In this document: one piece after another, positions 17,868 through 26,367 of the stretch
Numbering within the stretch: the stretch's first letter is position 1
How the letters are laid out: each line of letters begins with the position of its first letter
Origin: Bacteroidota bacterium
GTDB lineage: Bacteria; Bacteroidota; Bacteroidia; Chitinophagales; Chitinophagaceae
Assembly (NCBI GenBank): GCA_018268135.1
Contig: JAFDXD010000016.1
Coordinates: 1-34,082, forward strand
Reading direction: 5' to 3'
DNA length: 34,082 bases
The notes under the pieces: generated by a model
Database searches by the model: none
Seen by the model: the letters and a program-made list of their open reading frames with translations, nothing else
What the model was told of the DNA's origin: nothing
Made by a program: the position numbers and the translations under genes

Positions 17868-17891
17868 ATTAATTTATATGAAGTATTTTTA
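17860..17891 (+). promoter_or_regulatory. Weak candidate promoter of the PBP4-like gene
   Basis: TTG at 17860-17862, a 21-nt spacer and TATTTTTA at 17884-17891 are one mismatch from the -7 consensus. The -33 element would overlap the first codons of the divergent cinA. The AT-rich context makes chance matches likely. Confidence 0.25.
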
Positions 17892-17909
17892 TGCAAGATA
17901 AAACCAATC

Positions 17910-19310
17910 ATGAAAATATTATTGCTATTTATTTGTTTGCCATTTGCAGGCCCGGCTTTTTCGCAAAGTGTAAGTAAAAAATTATCTGATGCCATTGAGT
18001 CTCTTCAAAAAGATTCGCAGTTTCTACATGCCGGCATTAGCATATTTGTAACAGATGCTCATACGGGTGAGGCGGTATTTCAAAAAAATGCTGAAACAGG
18101 AATGGCTCCGGCAAGTTGCCAAAAAATAATTACCAGCGCTGCTGCTTTTGAACTCCTCGGAAAAAATTTTAATTACAAAACATACATGGCAGTAAATGGG
18201 GAAATTAAAAATAATATACTCCGGGGCGATTTAGTATTTATGGGCGCCGGCGATCCCACCCTTGGTAGCTGGCGGTGGAAACAAACCATGCAGGAAGTGA
18301 TTTTGAAAAAAATAAATACGGTTATTAAAAAAAATAATATTACCGCAATTGATGGGGATTTAGTTGTTTACAATCCATACTTTGGATACAACCCTGTACC
18401 TGATGGTTGGATATGGCAGGACATTGGAAATTATTATGGCGCTGGCGCCTGGGGGCTTAACTGGAACGAAAACCAATATGATGTAAAATTAAAATCAACT
18501 CAGCTTATTAATGACAGTACAGAAATAGTTGCTACAGTGCCTTCTAATTTTAAAAACAGCATCATCAATTTTGTAACTTCTGCCAAAAAAGGCAGCGGAG
18601 ATAATGTTTACCTCTATGCAGCCCCTTACAGCAATAATATATTTGCCAGGGGCACTATACCAGTTGGCGAAAATGAATTTAAAGTATCAGGCTCAATGCC
18701 CAACCCTTCCTTAGCTTTTGCAAAAAATGTAGCAGCTCAGTTTGATGATAATGCCATAAAATATTCCGGGAATATAGTTACCGATTTTACAATGGACGGC
18801 AATAAAACTGCACAATTAAAAATATTGGATTCCCTTGTTTCGCCAGGTTTTGATAGTATGAATTACTGGTTTTTAAAAAAGAGTATCAACCTTTATGGAG
18901 AAGCATTTGTAAAAACCATTGCAATTAAAAATAACAGCGCAGGCGCTACAGATTCAGGTATTGCAATTATTCGCAACTTTTGGAGTACAAAAGGTATTGA
19001 CAAAAGTTCTATAAAGATTATTGATGGTAGCGGGCTTTCTCCTGCAAACAGGGTTACTACCAAAGCATTGGTAGCTGTATTGCTTTATGCCCAAAAGCAG
19101 CCTTGGTTCTCTTCTTTTTATTTTGATTTACCCTTAATTAATAATATTAAAATGAAAGACGGTTATATAAATGGGGTAAGGTCTTACAGTGGTTATATTA
19201 AAAGCAGCAATGGCAAAGAATATTGTTTTTCATTTATTGTCAATAATTTTGATGGCAACCCCGGCACTGTAAAAGATAAAATGTGGAAACTACTGGATTT
19301 ACTGAAATAA
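17910..19310 (+). CDS. dacB: D-alanyl-D-alanine carboxypeptidase/endopeptidase, PBP4 (S13) family
   Basis: PBP4 enzymes trim or open peptidoglycan cross-links in the periplasm. The start at 17910 gives a clean signal peptide (MKILLLFICLPFAGPAFSQ). A longer frame from 17781 would run into cinA and lacks a signal. In the 466-residue form the SxxK motif is S69-C-Q-K72 within MAPASCQKIITSAAAFELLG, a long S13-type insertion follows, and SGLSPAN at 374-380 carries the second motif. The third motif, normally KTG or KSG, reads K416-D417-G418 in IKMKDGYINGVRSYSGY. The rest of the domain is intact, so the gene is not decaying, but activity or beta-lactam binding could differ. DUF6526 follows on the same strand, 25 bp downstream. 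Confidence 0.9.
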   Translation: MKILLLFICLPFAGPAFSQSVSKKLSDAIESLQKDSQFLHAGISIFVTDAHTGEAVFQKNAETGMAPASCQKIITSAAAFELLGKNFNYKTYMAVNGEIKNNILRGDLVFMGAGDPTLGSWRWKQTMQEVILKKINTVIKKNNITAIDGDLVVYNPYFGYNPVPDGWIWQDIGNYYGAGAWGLNWNENQYDVKLKSTQLINDSTEIVATVPSNFKNSIINFVTSAKKGSGDNVYLYAAPYSNNIFARGTIPVGENEFKVSGSMPNPSLAFAKNVAAQFDDNAIKYSGNIVTDFTMDGNKTAQLKILDSLVSPGFDSMNYWFLKKSINLYGEAFVKTIAIKNNSAGATDSGIAIIRNFWSTKGIDKSSIKIIDGSGLSPANRVTTKALVAVLLYAQKQPWFSSFYFDLPLINNIKMKDGYINGVRSYSGYIKSSNGKEYCFSFIVNNFDGNPGTVKDKMWKLLDLLK

Positions 19311-19335
19311 ATATTTTTTAAATAAAACTATCATC

Positions 19336-19773
19336 ATGCAACAACAAAATTTTAAAAACCATACAAGGCTTGTGCCTATGTACCACTTTGTATTATTATT
19401 ATTAATAGCTTTAGCAATTTTCTTTTCCATTTTAAAATTTTGGAGAAGTTATTCTAATCATATTGGAGGTTTATTGGTTCCTGCTATATTGCTGATAATT
19501 TCTGTATCACTTTTATTATTGGCCTGGTTTGCCCGTGGTTTTGCTCTCAAAGCTCAGGACAGGGCCATAAGGGCAGAAGAAAATTTGAGGTATTTTGCCA
19601 TTACCGGCAACTTGTTTGATAACAGGCTCAGCATTCAACAAATAATTGCCTTGCGCTTTGCTACCAATAATGAATTGCTGGATCTTGCTCACAGAGCCGT
19701 GCAGGAAAATTTAACTCCTAAACAAATTAAAGAAGCTATAAATACATGGAAGTCAGACCACCACAGGGTTTAA
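19336..19773 (+). CDS. DUF6526 family two-helix membrane protein
   Basis: A 145-residue membrane protein. Two hydrophobic segments (about residues 16-34 and 43-66) are followed by a conserved soluble C-terminal part with KAQDRAIRAEENLRYFAITGNLFDNRLSIQQIIALRFATNNELLDLAHRAVQENLTPKQIKEAI, the pattern I associate with DUF6526. Function is unknown. The N-terminal FKNHTRLVPMYHF is also typical. It follows dacB by 25 bp with no terminator between them, so it is probably co-transcribed, and it ends ahead of a candidate terminator hairpin. Confidence 0.75.
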   Translation: MQQQNFKNHTRLVPMYHFVLLLLIALAIFFSILKFWRSYSNHIGGLLVPAILLIISVSLLLLAWFARGFALKAQDRAIRAEENLRYFAITGNLFDNRLSIQQIIALRFATNNELLDLAHRAVQENLTPKQIKEAINTWKSDHHRV

Positions 19774-19814
19774 GCTTTGATAAGAAGTAAGAAAACTAAT
19801 GCTGTTTTTCCCAT

Positions 19815-19842
19815 GCCAGATATTTTACTAAAAATATTTGGC
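19815..19842 (+). terminator. Candidate AT-rich terminator after the dacB/DUF6526 unit
   Basis: A 12-bp stem (19815-19826 with 19831-19842, one G-U pair, 4-nt loop) is followed by TAATTTTTC. It overlaps the stop codon of the convergent thioesterase gene. The stem is AT-rich and so weaker than the other two terminators in the window. Confidence 0.5.
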
Positions 19843-20235
19843 TAATTTTTCTTTAATAGCATCAGGCATATTGCATCGTTTCATCTCTTTGGCATTCATA
19901 AAATATAAGGTTACATCTCCGGTATTGAGCAACTCATTTTTTTCATTAAAAATTTCTGAATGAAAAATAATTTTATGATGAAGCGGTATTTCTCTTAAAG
20001 TTGTTTTTACAGTCAATAAGTCATCATATTTTGCCGGCCTGAGAAAGCGGCTGTGAATATCCACTACAGGCATGATAATACCCATTGCTTCTATATCCTT
20101 ATAAGTATAGCCAAGGTTGCGAATAGATTCTGCCCTCCCTATTTCATAAAACTGGGCATAGTTGCCATGATACACCATTCCCATTTGATCGGTAAGTGCA
20201 TAATGAACCCTTATTTGTGTTTCTGTTGTGTACAT
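19828..20235 (-). CDS. YbgC/FadM-type acyl-CoA thioesterase (hot-dog fold)
   Basis: The 135-residue protein is a single 4HBT hot-dog domain. The active-site segment YALTDQMGMVYHGNYAQFYEIGRAE contains the catalytic Asp and the HGNY tract that define the YbgC/4-hydroxybenzoyl-CoA thioesterase group. Next come the DIHSRFLRPAKYDDLLTVKTTL strand and a C-terminal strand with GDVTLYFMNAKEMK. It should hydrolyse acyl-CoA thioesters in the cytoplasm; chain length cannot be predicted. The gene starts 8 bp after the end of the DoxX gene and is most likely translated from the same mRNA. No tol-pal genes, the usual neighbours of ybgC in proteobacteria, are in the window, so I give no symbol. Confidence 0.88.
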   Translation of the reverse strand: MYTTETQIRVHYALTDQMGMVYHGNYAQFYEIGRAESIRNLGYTYKDIEAMGIIMPVVDIHSRFLRPAKYDDLLTVKTTLREIPLHHKIIFHSEIFNEKNELLNTGDVTLYFMNAKEMKRCNMPDAIKEKLAKYF

Positions 20236-20243
20236 TATTCATT

Positions 20244-20651
20244 TTATTTTCCCATCATCCCATCTACACTTGCTTTGCCGGGGCCTACTATTAATATTAT
20301 CAAAAATATAGTTAAATAAAGCGCTGCCAATTCTCCTTTACCAAATATATCAGCCTGATGCATTTTTAAAAATGCTACTGCAGTAGAAATAATGAGAGGT
20401 ATTACAGCAAGCCTGCTAAATAATCCTATTAAAAATAAAAATCCGCATAATAACTCGGAAAAAATTAATAAAGCGGCAGCCAGGTGCTGATTCATGCCAA
20501 ATAGTGCAGGCATAAAAGAGGCAGTGCCCTCAAAATTAATGAGCTTTAAATATCCTTTGTGTACTATTAATGCTCCAAATACAAGCCTGGCAAGCAGTAT
20601 AGCAATGTTAAACGCACTTGCTGAATATTTTGTAGATAAAAGTTTTGCCAT
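20244..20651 (-). CDS. DoxX family membrane protein
   Basis: A 135-residue, four-helix inner-membrane protein. The first segment (NIAILLARLVFGALIVHKGYLKLI) carries the DoxX signature of an Arg in the first helix followed by a GxxK-like turn. Further hydrophobic segments are at about 55-75, 80-97 and 108-125. DoxX proteins are named after an archaeal quinol oxidase subunit, but most bacterial members are unassigned and some are linked to redox stress. It heads a two-gene unit with the thioesterase 8 bp downstream. The ATG directly precedes a typical AKLLSTKYSASAFN N-terminus. Confidence 0.85.
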   Translation of the reverse strand: MAKLLSTKYSASAFNIAILLARLVFGALIVHKGYLKLINFEGTASFMPALFGMNQHLAAALLIFSELLCGFLFLIGLFSRLAVIPLIISTAVAFLKMHQADIFGKGELAALYLTIFLIILIVGPGKASVDGMMGK

Positions 20652-20734
20652 AAAATATAGATATCAGATTTTATTAAAGGGTAAAAATAGAAAAAAAATA
20701 ATGCAATAAACACAGCCATACCTTAATCTTTTTT

Positions 20735-20848
20735 TTAAGCAAAAAAAATACGTAAAGCTTTCACCAACTTTTTAGGCTCTATCCCACATTCCATTTTTCC
20801 ATTAATAAATGTTGCAGTAGCTGCATTCGGGCATTTGCTAATGCACAT
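20735..20848 (-). CDS. Possible very small Cys-containing protein (37 residues), unrecognised
   Basis: An ATG-initiated frame of 37 codons on the minus strand, ending in TAA. The product would have Cys at 2, 6 and 21, with a C-x3-C-P arrangement (MCISKCPNAAT), a short strand (TATFINGKMECG) and a basic amphipathic C-terminal helix (EPKKLVKALR). The composition looks like a real protein and not AT-rich noise, and three Cys in such a context would suit metal or Fe-S binding or a redox role. I do not recognise a family. TTTATTTG (plus 20887-20894) upstream is one mismatch from a -7 box, but no -33 box accompanies it. It could equally be the remnant of a longer gene or chance. Confidence 0.35.
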   Translation of the reverse strand: MCISKCPNAATATFINGKMECGIEPKKLVKALRIFFA

Positions 20849-20940
20849 TTTATAAACAATACTTGATTTATCAATCCTTTAACAGGCAAATAAAAATAGT
20901 TTTGCTTTGTTTACATTCAGGAAACATTCTTGGAATAATG

Positions 20941-20971
20941 TTTGATGCTGTGGCGGAGGATTTTACATTTG
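20941..20971 (+). promoter_or_regulatory. Near-consensus promoter of the TPR/barrel operon
   Basis: TTTG at 20941-20944, a 19-nt spacer and a perfect TACATTTG at 20964-20971 make this the best plus-strand match to the Bacteroidetes consensus in the window. The transcript would start near 20978, about 22 nt before the ATG at 21000. Confidence 0.75.
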
Positions 20972-20999
20972 CATTTGAAAATAACTAATTAACCCAACA

Positions 21000-23900
21000 A
21001 TGAAGCATAAACTAATATTTTCGCTGTTTGCCGCAGCGTTTTGCATTACTGCATCTGCCCAGGCCACTCACGCTATTACCGACCCCGATATAGAATACAA
21101 GCAGGCAAAAGAGCATATTGCAAAAGAAGAATATGCTTTTGCTTACCCCATGATAAAAGACCTTAAAAATAAATATCCCGAAAATGCAGCCAGCAACCGT
21201 ACTTATATAAATGATGATATTGATTATTATTATGTAGTATGCGAATTAAAACTTTTGCAAGACATAGGTAAAGACGATGCCGTAAATTATATTGCTTCTG
21301 TAAATAATGAGCCTCGCCGTCAAATCATGAGTTTTCACCTGGGGCATTATTATTTTTTAAAAAATGATTATGAACATGCCATTGAATATTTTAATAAAGC
21401 CGGTTACGATAATCTTAGCAATGAGCAAATAGCAGATGCAAAGTTTGAAAAAGCCTATGCCCTTTTTAATCTAAGGCAGTTTGCAGAAGCTAAGCCCTTG
21501 TTTGATGAAATACATCAATTGCCTGCCAATAAATATTATATTCCGGCCAATTACTATTATGGTTTTATTTCTTATTACGACAGGCAATATAATGAAGCCT
21601 TATCTGCATTTAAACTGGTAGAAACTTTTGATGACTACAAAGGAGTAGTGCCTTACTACATTGCAGAAATTTATTATTTCCAGGGAAAAAAAGATATGGC
21701 GCTTACCTATGGTGAAAGTGTTTTAAAAAGAGGCACCAGGCTTTATTACGATAAACAATTAAAACTTTTGATAGGGCAAATATATTTTGAAAAGCAAGAT
21801 TATGATAAAGCGCAGCCCTTGTTAGAAGAGTATGTAAACAATACATCAAAAGTTACCAAAGAAGTATTGTACGAATTAAGTTATTGTTATTATAAAAGTA
21901 ATCAGTATGAAAAAGCTATCAGTGGATTTAAGCAGTTAAGCAATGAGCGGGACTCCATGGGGCAAAACAGTATGTACTTATTGGGAGGTTTGTATTTAAA
22001 AACAAACCAAAAGGCCAATGCCCGAAATGCATTTCAATACAGCGCATATAATAGTAGTAATAAAAAGCAACAGCAAATTTCACTATTTAATTATGCCAAA
22101 TTATCTTACGAGTTGGGCTACCAGGATATAGCTTTAAAGGAAATGAAAAATTATATCAGGAATTATCCAAACAGTGAGTATGATACAGAGGCAAAAGAAA
22201 TATTGGTAAACCTGCTCACCAATACCAACAATTATAATGAAGCTTTGGCAATGTATGAATCATTTAAAAATCCCACAGCTTCTATGCAAAAAGCCTATCC
22301 ACGTATTTTGTATGGAAGGGCAATTGATTACATTAATGATCAGCAGCTATTAGCCGCAGATGACTTGCTGAGCAAGGTTTTGGACAATAATTTATCGGGT
22401 AGCATATTGCCTTATGCCAATTTTTGGAAAGGCGAAATTGCTTATCGCCTGCAACAATATGACGGGGCCATACAGCACTTAACTTTATACCTGCAGAGCA
22501 ACGCTCCATCGCAAGGCGAAGCCAGCCCGGCGGCTGCTAAGTATGATTTAGGGTATAGCTGGATGCAAAAGCAAAATTTTAAACAAGCGCTTTTTTATTT
22601 TGAGCAAATTGCTAAAACCACTTCTGCTTCTGCCACTGCAATGGAGCAGGATGCTTTTTTACGCAGTGCCGATTGTAACTACATGCTTAAAGATTTTGCA
22701 AGAGCAAACAGTATGTATCAATCTGTAGTGGCCAATGCACTTCAGCAAAGCGATTATGCACTATACCAGCAGGGAATGATTGCCGGAGTAAAAAACAGTG
22801 CCGAAAAAGTGAGGATACTAAATTCACTCATTAAGCAGTATCCATCCAGCAGCCTTGTGCCTGATGTAAATATGGAAATAGCGCTCACTTATATTGCTGA
22901 TGAAAATTTTAATGCAGCAGTACCTTTTTTAAACAATATTCTTGCCTCCAACGCCAGCAATGCAGGTGGGCTTAAGCCAAAAGCATATTTAAAATTAGGC
23001 CTCGCTTATTACAATGCTAACAATAACGCACAAGCGCTCAATAGTTACCAGCAGCTCATACAAAAGTATCCGCAATCGCCTGAAGCAGATGAAGCCATGG
23101 GAATTATAAAAGATATTTATGTAGAAGAGGGCAGGCCCAATGATTATGTAGATTTGATGAAAAAAAATGGAAAAGCCGTATCAGTAACCGAAGCAGATTC
23201 GCTTACTTATACAGCCGCCCTTATTAAGTACAATGCAAATGATTGCGCCGCCGCAATTGCAGGCTTTAATAATTATTTAGGCAGGTATGCCAATGGCGCT
23301 TATACTATAGATGCAAATTATTACAGCGCTGATTGCTACGAAAAAAATAAAGACTGGGCCAATGCTTTAAAAGGATATGCTTATGTAAATGCAAAAGGCC
23401 TCAATAAGTATTTTGAAAAAGCATCCTTAGCCGCAGCCCGTATCAATTATTTTGAAATAAAAGATTTTGCAGCCGCAAAAAAATATTTTGAATCTGTACG
23501 CAGCAATGCTGTAAACCAGGATAATATTTTAGAAGCCTTGCGTGGCCTTGTACGCAGCGATTACCAGCTTAAAGATTATGCCTCTGCAAATGATGAAGCT
23601 AAAGAGCTGCTAACAAAGAAGGGAATCACTACAGACGACCGTTCTATTGGCTTTTTGGTATTGGGCAAATCGCAGCAGGTGGCCAATGATTGCAATGCTG
23701 CCATCGCCTCATTCAAATCGTGTGCTGCTATTAATAAATCTTCGTGGGGAGCAGAAGCCCGTTACGAAATAGCGCATTGCTATTTTGGATTAAACAACCT
23801 GTCATCTGCCGAAAAAGCTGCGATGGCTGTGATAAAAGAAACAGGCTCTTACGATTTCTGGGTTACCAAATCATACATTTTGCTAGGCGATATTTTTATG

Positions 23901-24044
23901 CAGCAAAAAGATTATTTTAATGCAAAAGCTACTTATGAAAGTGTTGCAAAAAATTCAACCATTGATGAGTTAAAAACAGAAGCTCAACAAAAATTTGATA
24001 AAGCCGCAGCAGAAGAAAAACAAAATTCTAAAATTGGCAATTAG
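21000..24044 (+). CDS. Large secreted tetratricopeptide-repeat protein
   Basis: A 1014-residue protein with a signal peptide (MKHKLIFSLFAAAFCITASA, cleavage expected before QA), so it acts in the periplasm or on the outer membrane. Almost the whole mature chain is helical TPR units. Clear ones include the stretches around YFLKNDYEHAIEYFNKAGYDN, YYDRQYNEALSAFKLVE, LSYCYYKSNQYEKAISGFKQL, AYYNANNNAQALNSYQQLIQKYPQSPEA and CYFGLNNLSSAEKAAMAVI. The C-terminus is charged (AAEEKQNSKIGN). TPR arrays of this size scaffold protein complexes; no catalytic domain is visible. It is the first gene of a three-gene operon and its stop is 5 bp before the barrel gene, suggesting the two products work together at the outer membrane. 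It resembles the Bacteroidetes TPR exoproteins in general, but I cannot assign it to SprE/PorW. Confidence 0.85.
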   Translation: MKHKLIFSLFAAAFCITASAQATHAITDPDIEYKQAKEHIAKEEYAFAYPMIKDLKNKYPENAASNRTYINDDIDYYYVVCELKLLQDIGKDDAVNYIASVNNEPRRQIMSFHLGHYYFLKNDYEHAIEYFNKAGYDNLSNEQIADAKFEKAYALFNLRQFAEAKPLFDEIHQLPANKYYIPANYYYGFISYYDRQYNEALSAFKLVETFDDYKGVVPYYIAEIYYFQGKKDMALTYGESVLKRGTRLYYDKQLKLLIGQIYFEKQDYDKAQPLLEEYVNNTSKVTKEVLYELSYCYYKSNQYEKAISGFKQLSNERDSMGQNSMYLLGGLYLKTNQKANARNAFQYSAYNSSNKKQQQISLFNYAKLSYELGYQDIALKEMKNYIRNYPNSEYDTEAKEILVNLLTNTNNYNEALAMYESFKNPTASMQKAYPRILYGRAIDYINDQQLLAADDLLSKVLDNNLSGSILPYANFWKGEIAYRLQQYDGAIQHLTLYLQSNAPSQGEASPAAAKYDLGYSWMQKQNFKQALFYFEQIAKTTSASATAMEQDAFLRSADCNYMLKDFARANSMYQSVVANALQQSDYALYQQGMIAGVKNSAEKVRILNSLIKQYPSSSLVPDVNMEIALTYIADENFNAAVPFLNNILASNASNAGGLKPKAYLKLGLAYYNANNNAQALNSYQQLIQKYPQSPEADEAMGIIKDIYVEEGRPNDYVDLMKKNGKAVSVTEADSLTYTAALIKYNANDCAAAIAGFNNYLGRYANGAYTIDANYYSADCYEKNKDWANALKGYAYVNAKGLNKYFEKASLAAARINYFEIKDFAAAKKYFESVRSNAVNQDNILEALRGLVRSDYQLKDYASANDEAKELLTKKGITTDDRSIGFLVLGKSQQVANDCNAAIASFKSCAAINKSSWGAEARYEIAHCYFGLNNLSSAEKAAMAVIKETGSYDFWVTKSYILLGDIFMQQKDYFNAKATYESVAKNSTIDELKTEAQQKFDKAAAEEKQNSKIGN

Positions 24045-24049
24045 GTAAT

Positions 24050-25729
24050 ATGAAAAGCAAACAACCCATTCACTACAAAATTAATAGAATGTACCAACGT
24101 ATTATTTTAGCAGCCGCAGGTTGTATCTTATCGTCCAGCTTGCTGGCGCAAAAAGATACTACCCGTAAGCAGCAGTCTATTGATATAAATTCAAACTTTC
24201 AGCCGGTGTTGCGTAATTCTGTAAAAATAAATTTTTCAGGTACGCCATTGGCTGCAGATACTTCAAAGCCCAACCTGGATTATACCATTCCTGCACAAAA
24301 TTTATTTTATGCCTACCAGCCCATATCGCTCAAGCCCCTGGCATTGCAGATGGATACCAACCTTTATCTTGGCAACAGGCGATACTTAAAAGCCGGCTTT
24401 GGCAGCTACTCTACTCCGTATGTAAGCGCAGGTGTAAGCTTTGGCGATGGCAAAACAAGTTTGGTAAATATTACCGGCAATTATATCGCATCTAAAGGCA
24501 AAGACATTACCAACCAGGATTATTCGCAGTTAAATGTAAAAGGGGCCGGCAGCTATTTTAATAAAGGAAATGAGTTTTATGGAAGTGCAGCTTTTAGCCA
24601 AAATAATTATTATCTCTATGGGTATGATCATGCCCTTTATACTTTTACAAAAAATGATATCAGGCAACAGTTTGAAAATATTGCTTTAACAGCAGGAGTA
24701 AAAAATACAACAAATAATGATGTAAAAATTAGTTACAACCCCAATGTGGCGGTCAATTTTTTTACTAATAAAAATAAAACCAGCGAAACCAGCTTGCAAA
24801 TAAACCTGCCGGTACAAAAGCAATTTGGCGATAATGTAATATTTAAAGTAGAAGGTACCGGCGATTTTACCAATTATTCTAACAACGGGCAGGGAAACAA
24901 TCATTTAAGATTTAGCAATAATATTGTAGCCATTGCCCCGTCCCTCGTTTTTCATACTCCTGCATTAAATTTAAATGCAGGTGTTACACCTACCTGGAAC
25001 AATGGGAAATTTGTATTGCTGCCAAATATTTATTTAGAAACACAGGTGCAGGATAAAGTATTTACCCTGCAGGCAGGATTGGTGGGTCGTTATATAAAAA
25101 ATACTTACAAAAACCTTACTGATATTAATCCTTACTTAGGGCCGCTTAGTTTTCAAAAAAATACAAAAGAAACCGAAGCTTATGGAGGCATAAAAGCCAC
25201 ATTGGGCACTCATTTTAATTTTAGCGCTAAGGCAAGTATTATCCGCTACAACGATTTTGCTCTCTTTGTAAATGACACTGCTACCGACAATAAAATGTTT
25301 TTAATCAGCAACGAAAGTAAAATGAAAGACTTTCGTATTCATGGTGATATTAGTTATATCAACCAGGATAAATTTACACTTACTGCCGGGCTTACCTTTA
25401 ATGGCTATACCGGGCTTGCCGATAATAGCAAGGCCTGGAACACTGTGCCAATGGAGTTTACAAGCTCTTTGAGATATTGGGCTTTAAAAAAATTGTTGAT
25501 TAAAGGCGATTTTTATTTATTTGCAGGAGGCAATGCCCTACAAAAAAATAACAGCAGCTATGCCTTTACGGGTGGCTCCGATTTAAGTGCAGGAGCAGAG
25601 TATCAAATAAACAAACAATTTAGTGTATGGATGGATGTAAACAATATCTTTAATAATAAATACCAGCGCTGGCACAATTACCAGGTATATGGCTTTAATG
25701 TACTCGGCGGTATATTGATACATTTTTAA
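24050..25729 (+). CDS. TonB-receptor-like outer-membrane beta-barrel protein without plug domain
   Basis: The 559-residue protein has a hydrophobic export signal after a 13-residue polar lead. An internal ATG at 24089 would give a more classical signal peptide (MYQRIILAAAGCILSSSLLAQ) and is a real alternative start. The mature chain is a series of alternating amphipathic strands with glycines and aromatics (for example RYLKAGFGSYSTPYVSAGVSFGDG), and it ends in the barrel closing signal WMDVNNIFNNKYQRWHNYQVYGFNVLGGILIHF with terminal Phe. NNIFNNKYQ is typical of TonB-dependent receptor C-termini. No N-terminal plug or TonB box is seen, so it is more likely a structural or assembly partner than a transporter. 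The gene follows the TPR gene by 5 bp. Confidence 0.82.
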   Translation: MKSKQPIHYKINRMYQRIILAAAGCILSSSLLAQKDTTRKQQSIDINSNFQPVLRNSVKINFSGTPLAADTSKPNLDYTIPAQNLFYAYQPISLKPLALQMDTNLYLGNRRYLKAGFGSYSTPYVSAGVSFGDGKTSLVNITGNYIASKGKDITNQDYSQLNVKGAGSYFNKGNEFYGSAAFSQNNYYLYGYDHALYTFTKNDIRQQFENIALTAGVKNTTNNDVKISYNPNVAVNFFTNKNKTSETSLQINLPVQKQFGDNVIFKVEGTGDFTNYSNNGQGNNHLRFSNNIVAIAPSLVFHTPALNLNAGVTPTWNNGKFVLLPNIYLETQVQDKVFTLQAGLVGRYIKNTYKNLTDINPYLGPLSFQKNTKETEAYGGIKATLGTHFNFSAKASIIRYNDFALFVNDTATDNKMFLISNESKMKDFRIHGDISYINQDKFTLTAGLTFNGYTGLADNSKAWNTVPMEFTSSLRYWALKKLLIKGDFYLFAGGNALQKNNSSYAFTGGSDLSAGAEYQINKQFSVWMDVNNIFNNKYQRWHNYQVYGFNVLGGILIHF

Positions 25730-25740
25730 TAGAAATCAAA

Positions 25741-26346
25741 ATGCAGGATATCATTGTTTCTTACTTATTTAAAAATAAAAATTGCCCTTTGCCTTCTGTA
25801 GGCGCTCTTTGCCTCACTGAGGGTAATGCTTCTGCTGATTTTGGAAATATGAAAATAGAGGCTCCTGCTGCAAAAATTTTATACTCAGCCGAAGAGGTGC
25901 CTGTCACCGATTTTGTAAATTATATTGCATATAAAAAAAATATCAACAAAGACGAAGCTTTGCTGGCATTAAAAGAGTTTTGTAGAAAAATAAAATATCT
26001 GCATCCCGGCGAAAAGATTTTGCTGGAAGCTGCAGGAAGATTTCATAAAGACAGCTCCGGCACATTACAATTTGAACAATCCGATTTTCCGAAAGCATTT
26101 GCCCCTGATGTTTTTGCACAAAGAGTTATACATCCAAACGATTCGCATCAAATGCTTGTAGGCGATACACAAACCACTACCGGCAAGATGACAGAGCTTT
26201 TAAAAGATGAAATAAGCCCAACCAACAGGTGGTGGATTTGGGGCATTTTAATTTTTATCCTGGCCGCAGCCATCATATTATTTTATCTAAATGATGCTAA
26301 CAGCAATGCCGCCTTTGGTATTGCACAGCCTTATAACTTAGCATAA
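25741..26346 (+). CDS. Single-pass membrane protein, possibly with an HU/CCDC81-like N-terminal domain
   Basis: A 201-residue protein. Residues 1 to about 125 start with IIVSYLFKNKNCPLPSVGALCL and contain a helical part and GEKILLEAAGRFHKD, a two-part layout that reminds me of the bacterial HU-CCDC81 domains of Bacteroidota; this is a tentative match. IHPNDSHQMLVGDTQTT and RWWIWGILIFILAAAIILFYL follow, the latter being one membrane span at about residues 167-187, and then a short tail that ends after 14 residues. Many relatives I know of continue into a SPOR domain, which is absent here. It starts 11 bp after the barrel gene, completing an envelope operon, and ends convergently with the binding-protein gene. 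Confidence 0.6.
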   Translation: MQDIIVSYLFKNKNCPLPSVGALCLTEGNASADFGNMKIEAPAAKILYSAEEVPVTDFVNYIAYKKNINKDEALLALKEFCRKIKYLHPGEKILLEAAGRFHKDSSGTLQFEQSDFPKAFAPDVFAQRVIHPNDSHQMLVGDTQTTTGKMTELLKDEISPTNRWWIWGILIFILAAAIILFYLNDANSNAAFGIAQPYNLA

Positions 26347-26367
26347 TCAGGTAATACATACCCTCAG

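Larger units (their letters stand above)
20652..20999. other. Gene-poor divergent region
   Basis: This 348-bp stretch lies between the divergent DoxX and TPR genes. It contains a near-consensus promoter for the TPR operon (20941-20971) and a 37-codon minus-strand frame (20735-20848) described separately. The remainder is AT-rich with no hairpin or repeat that I can support. Confidence 0.6.

Noticed and set aside
17781-17909. N-terminal extension of the PBP4-like protein
   Set aside because: The frame is open but overlaps cinA. The extension has no domain, and an internal ATG at 17910 starts a proper signal peptide.
18300-19310. Frameshift or pseudogene explaining the KDG motif
   Set aside because: The frame is continuous, flanking residues match S13 enzymes on both sides and the C-terminus is complete, so a local substitution is the simpler reading.
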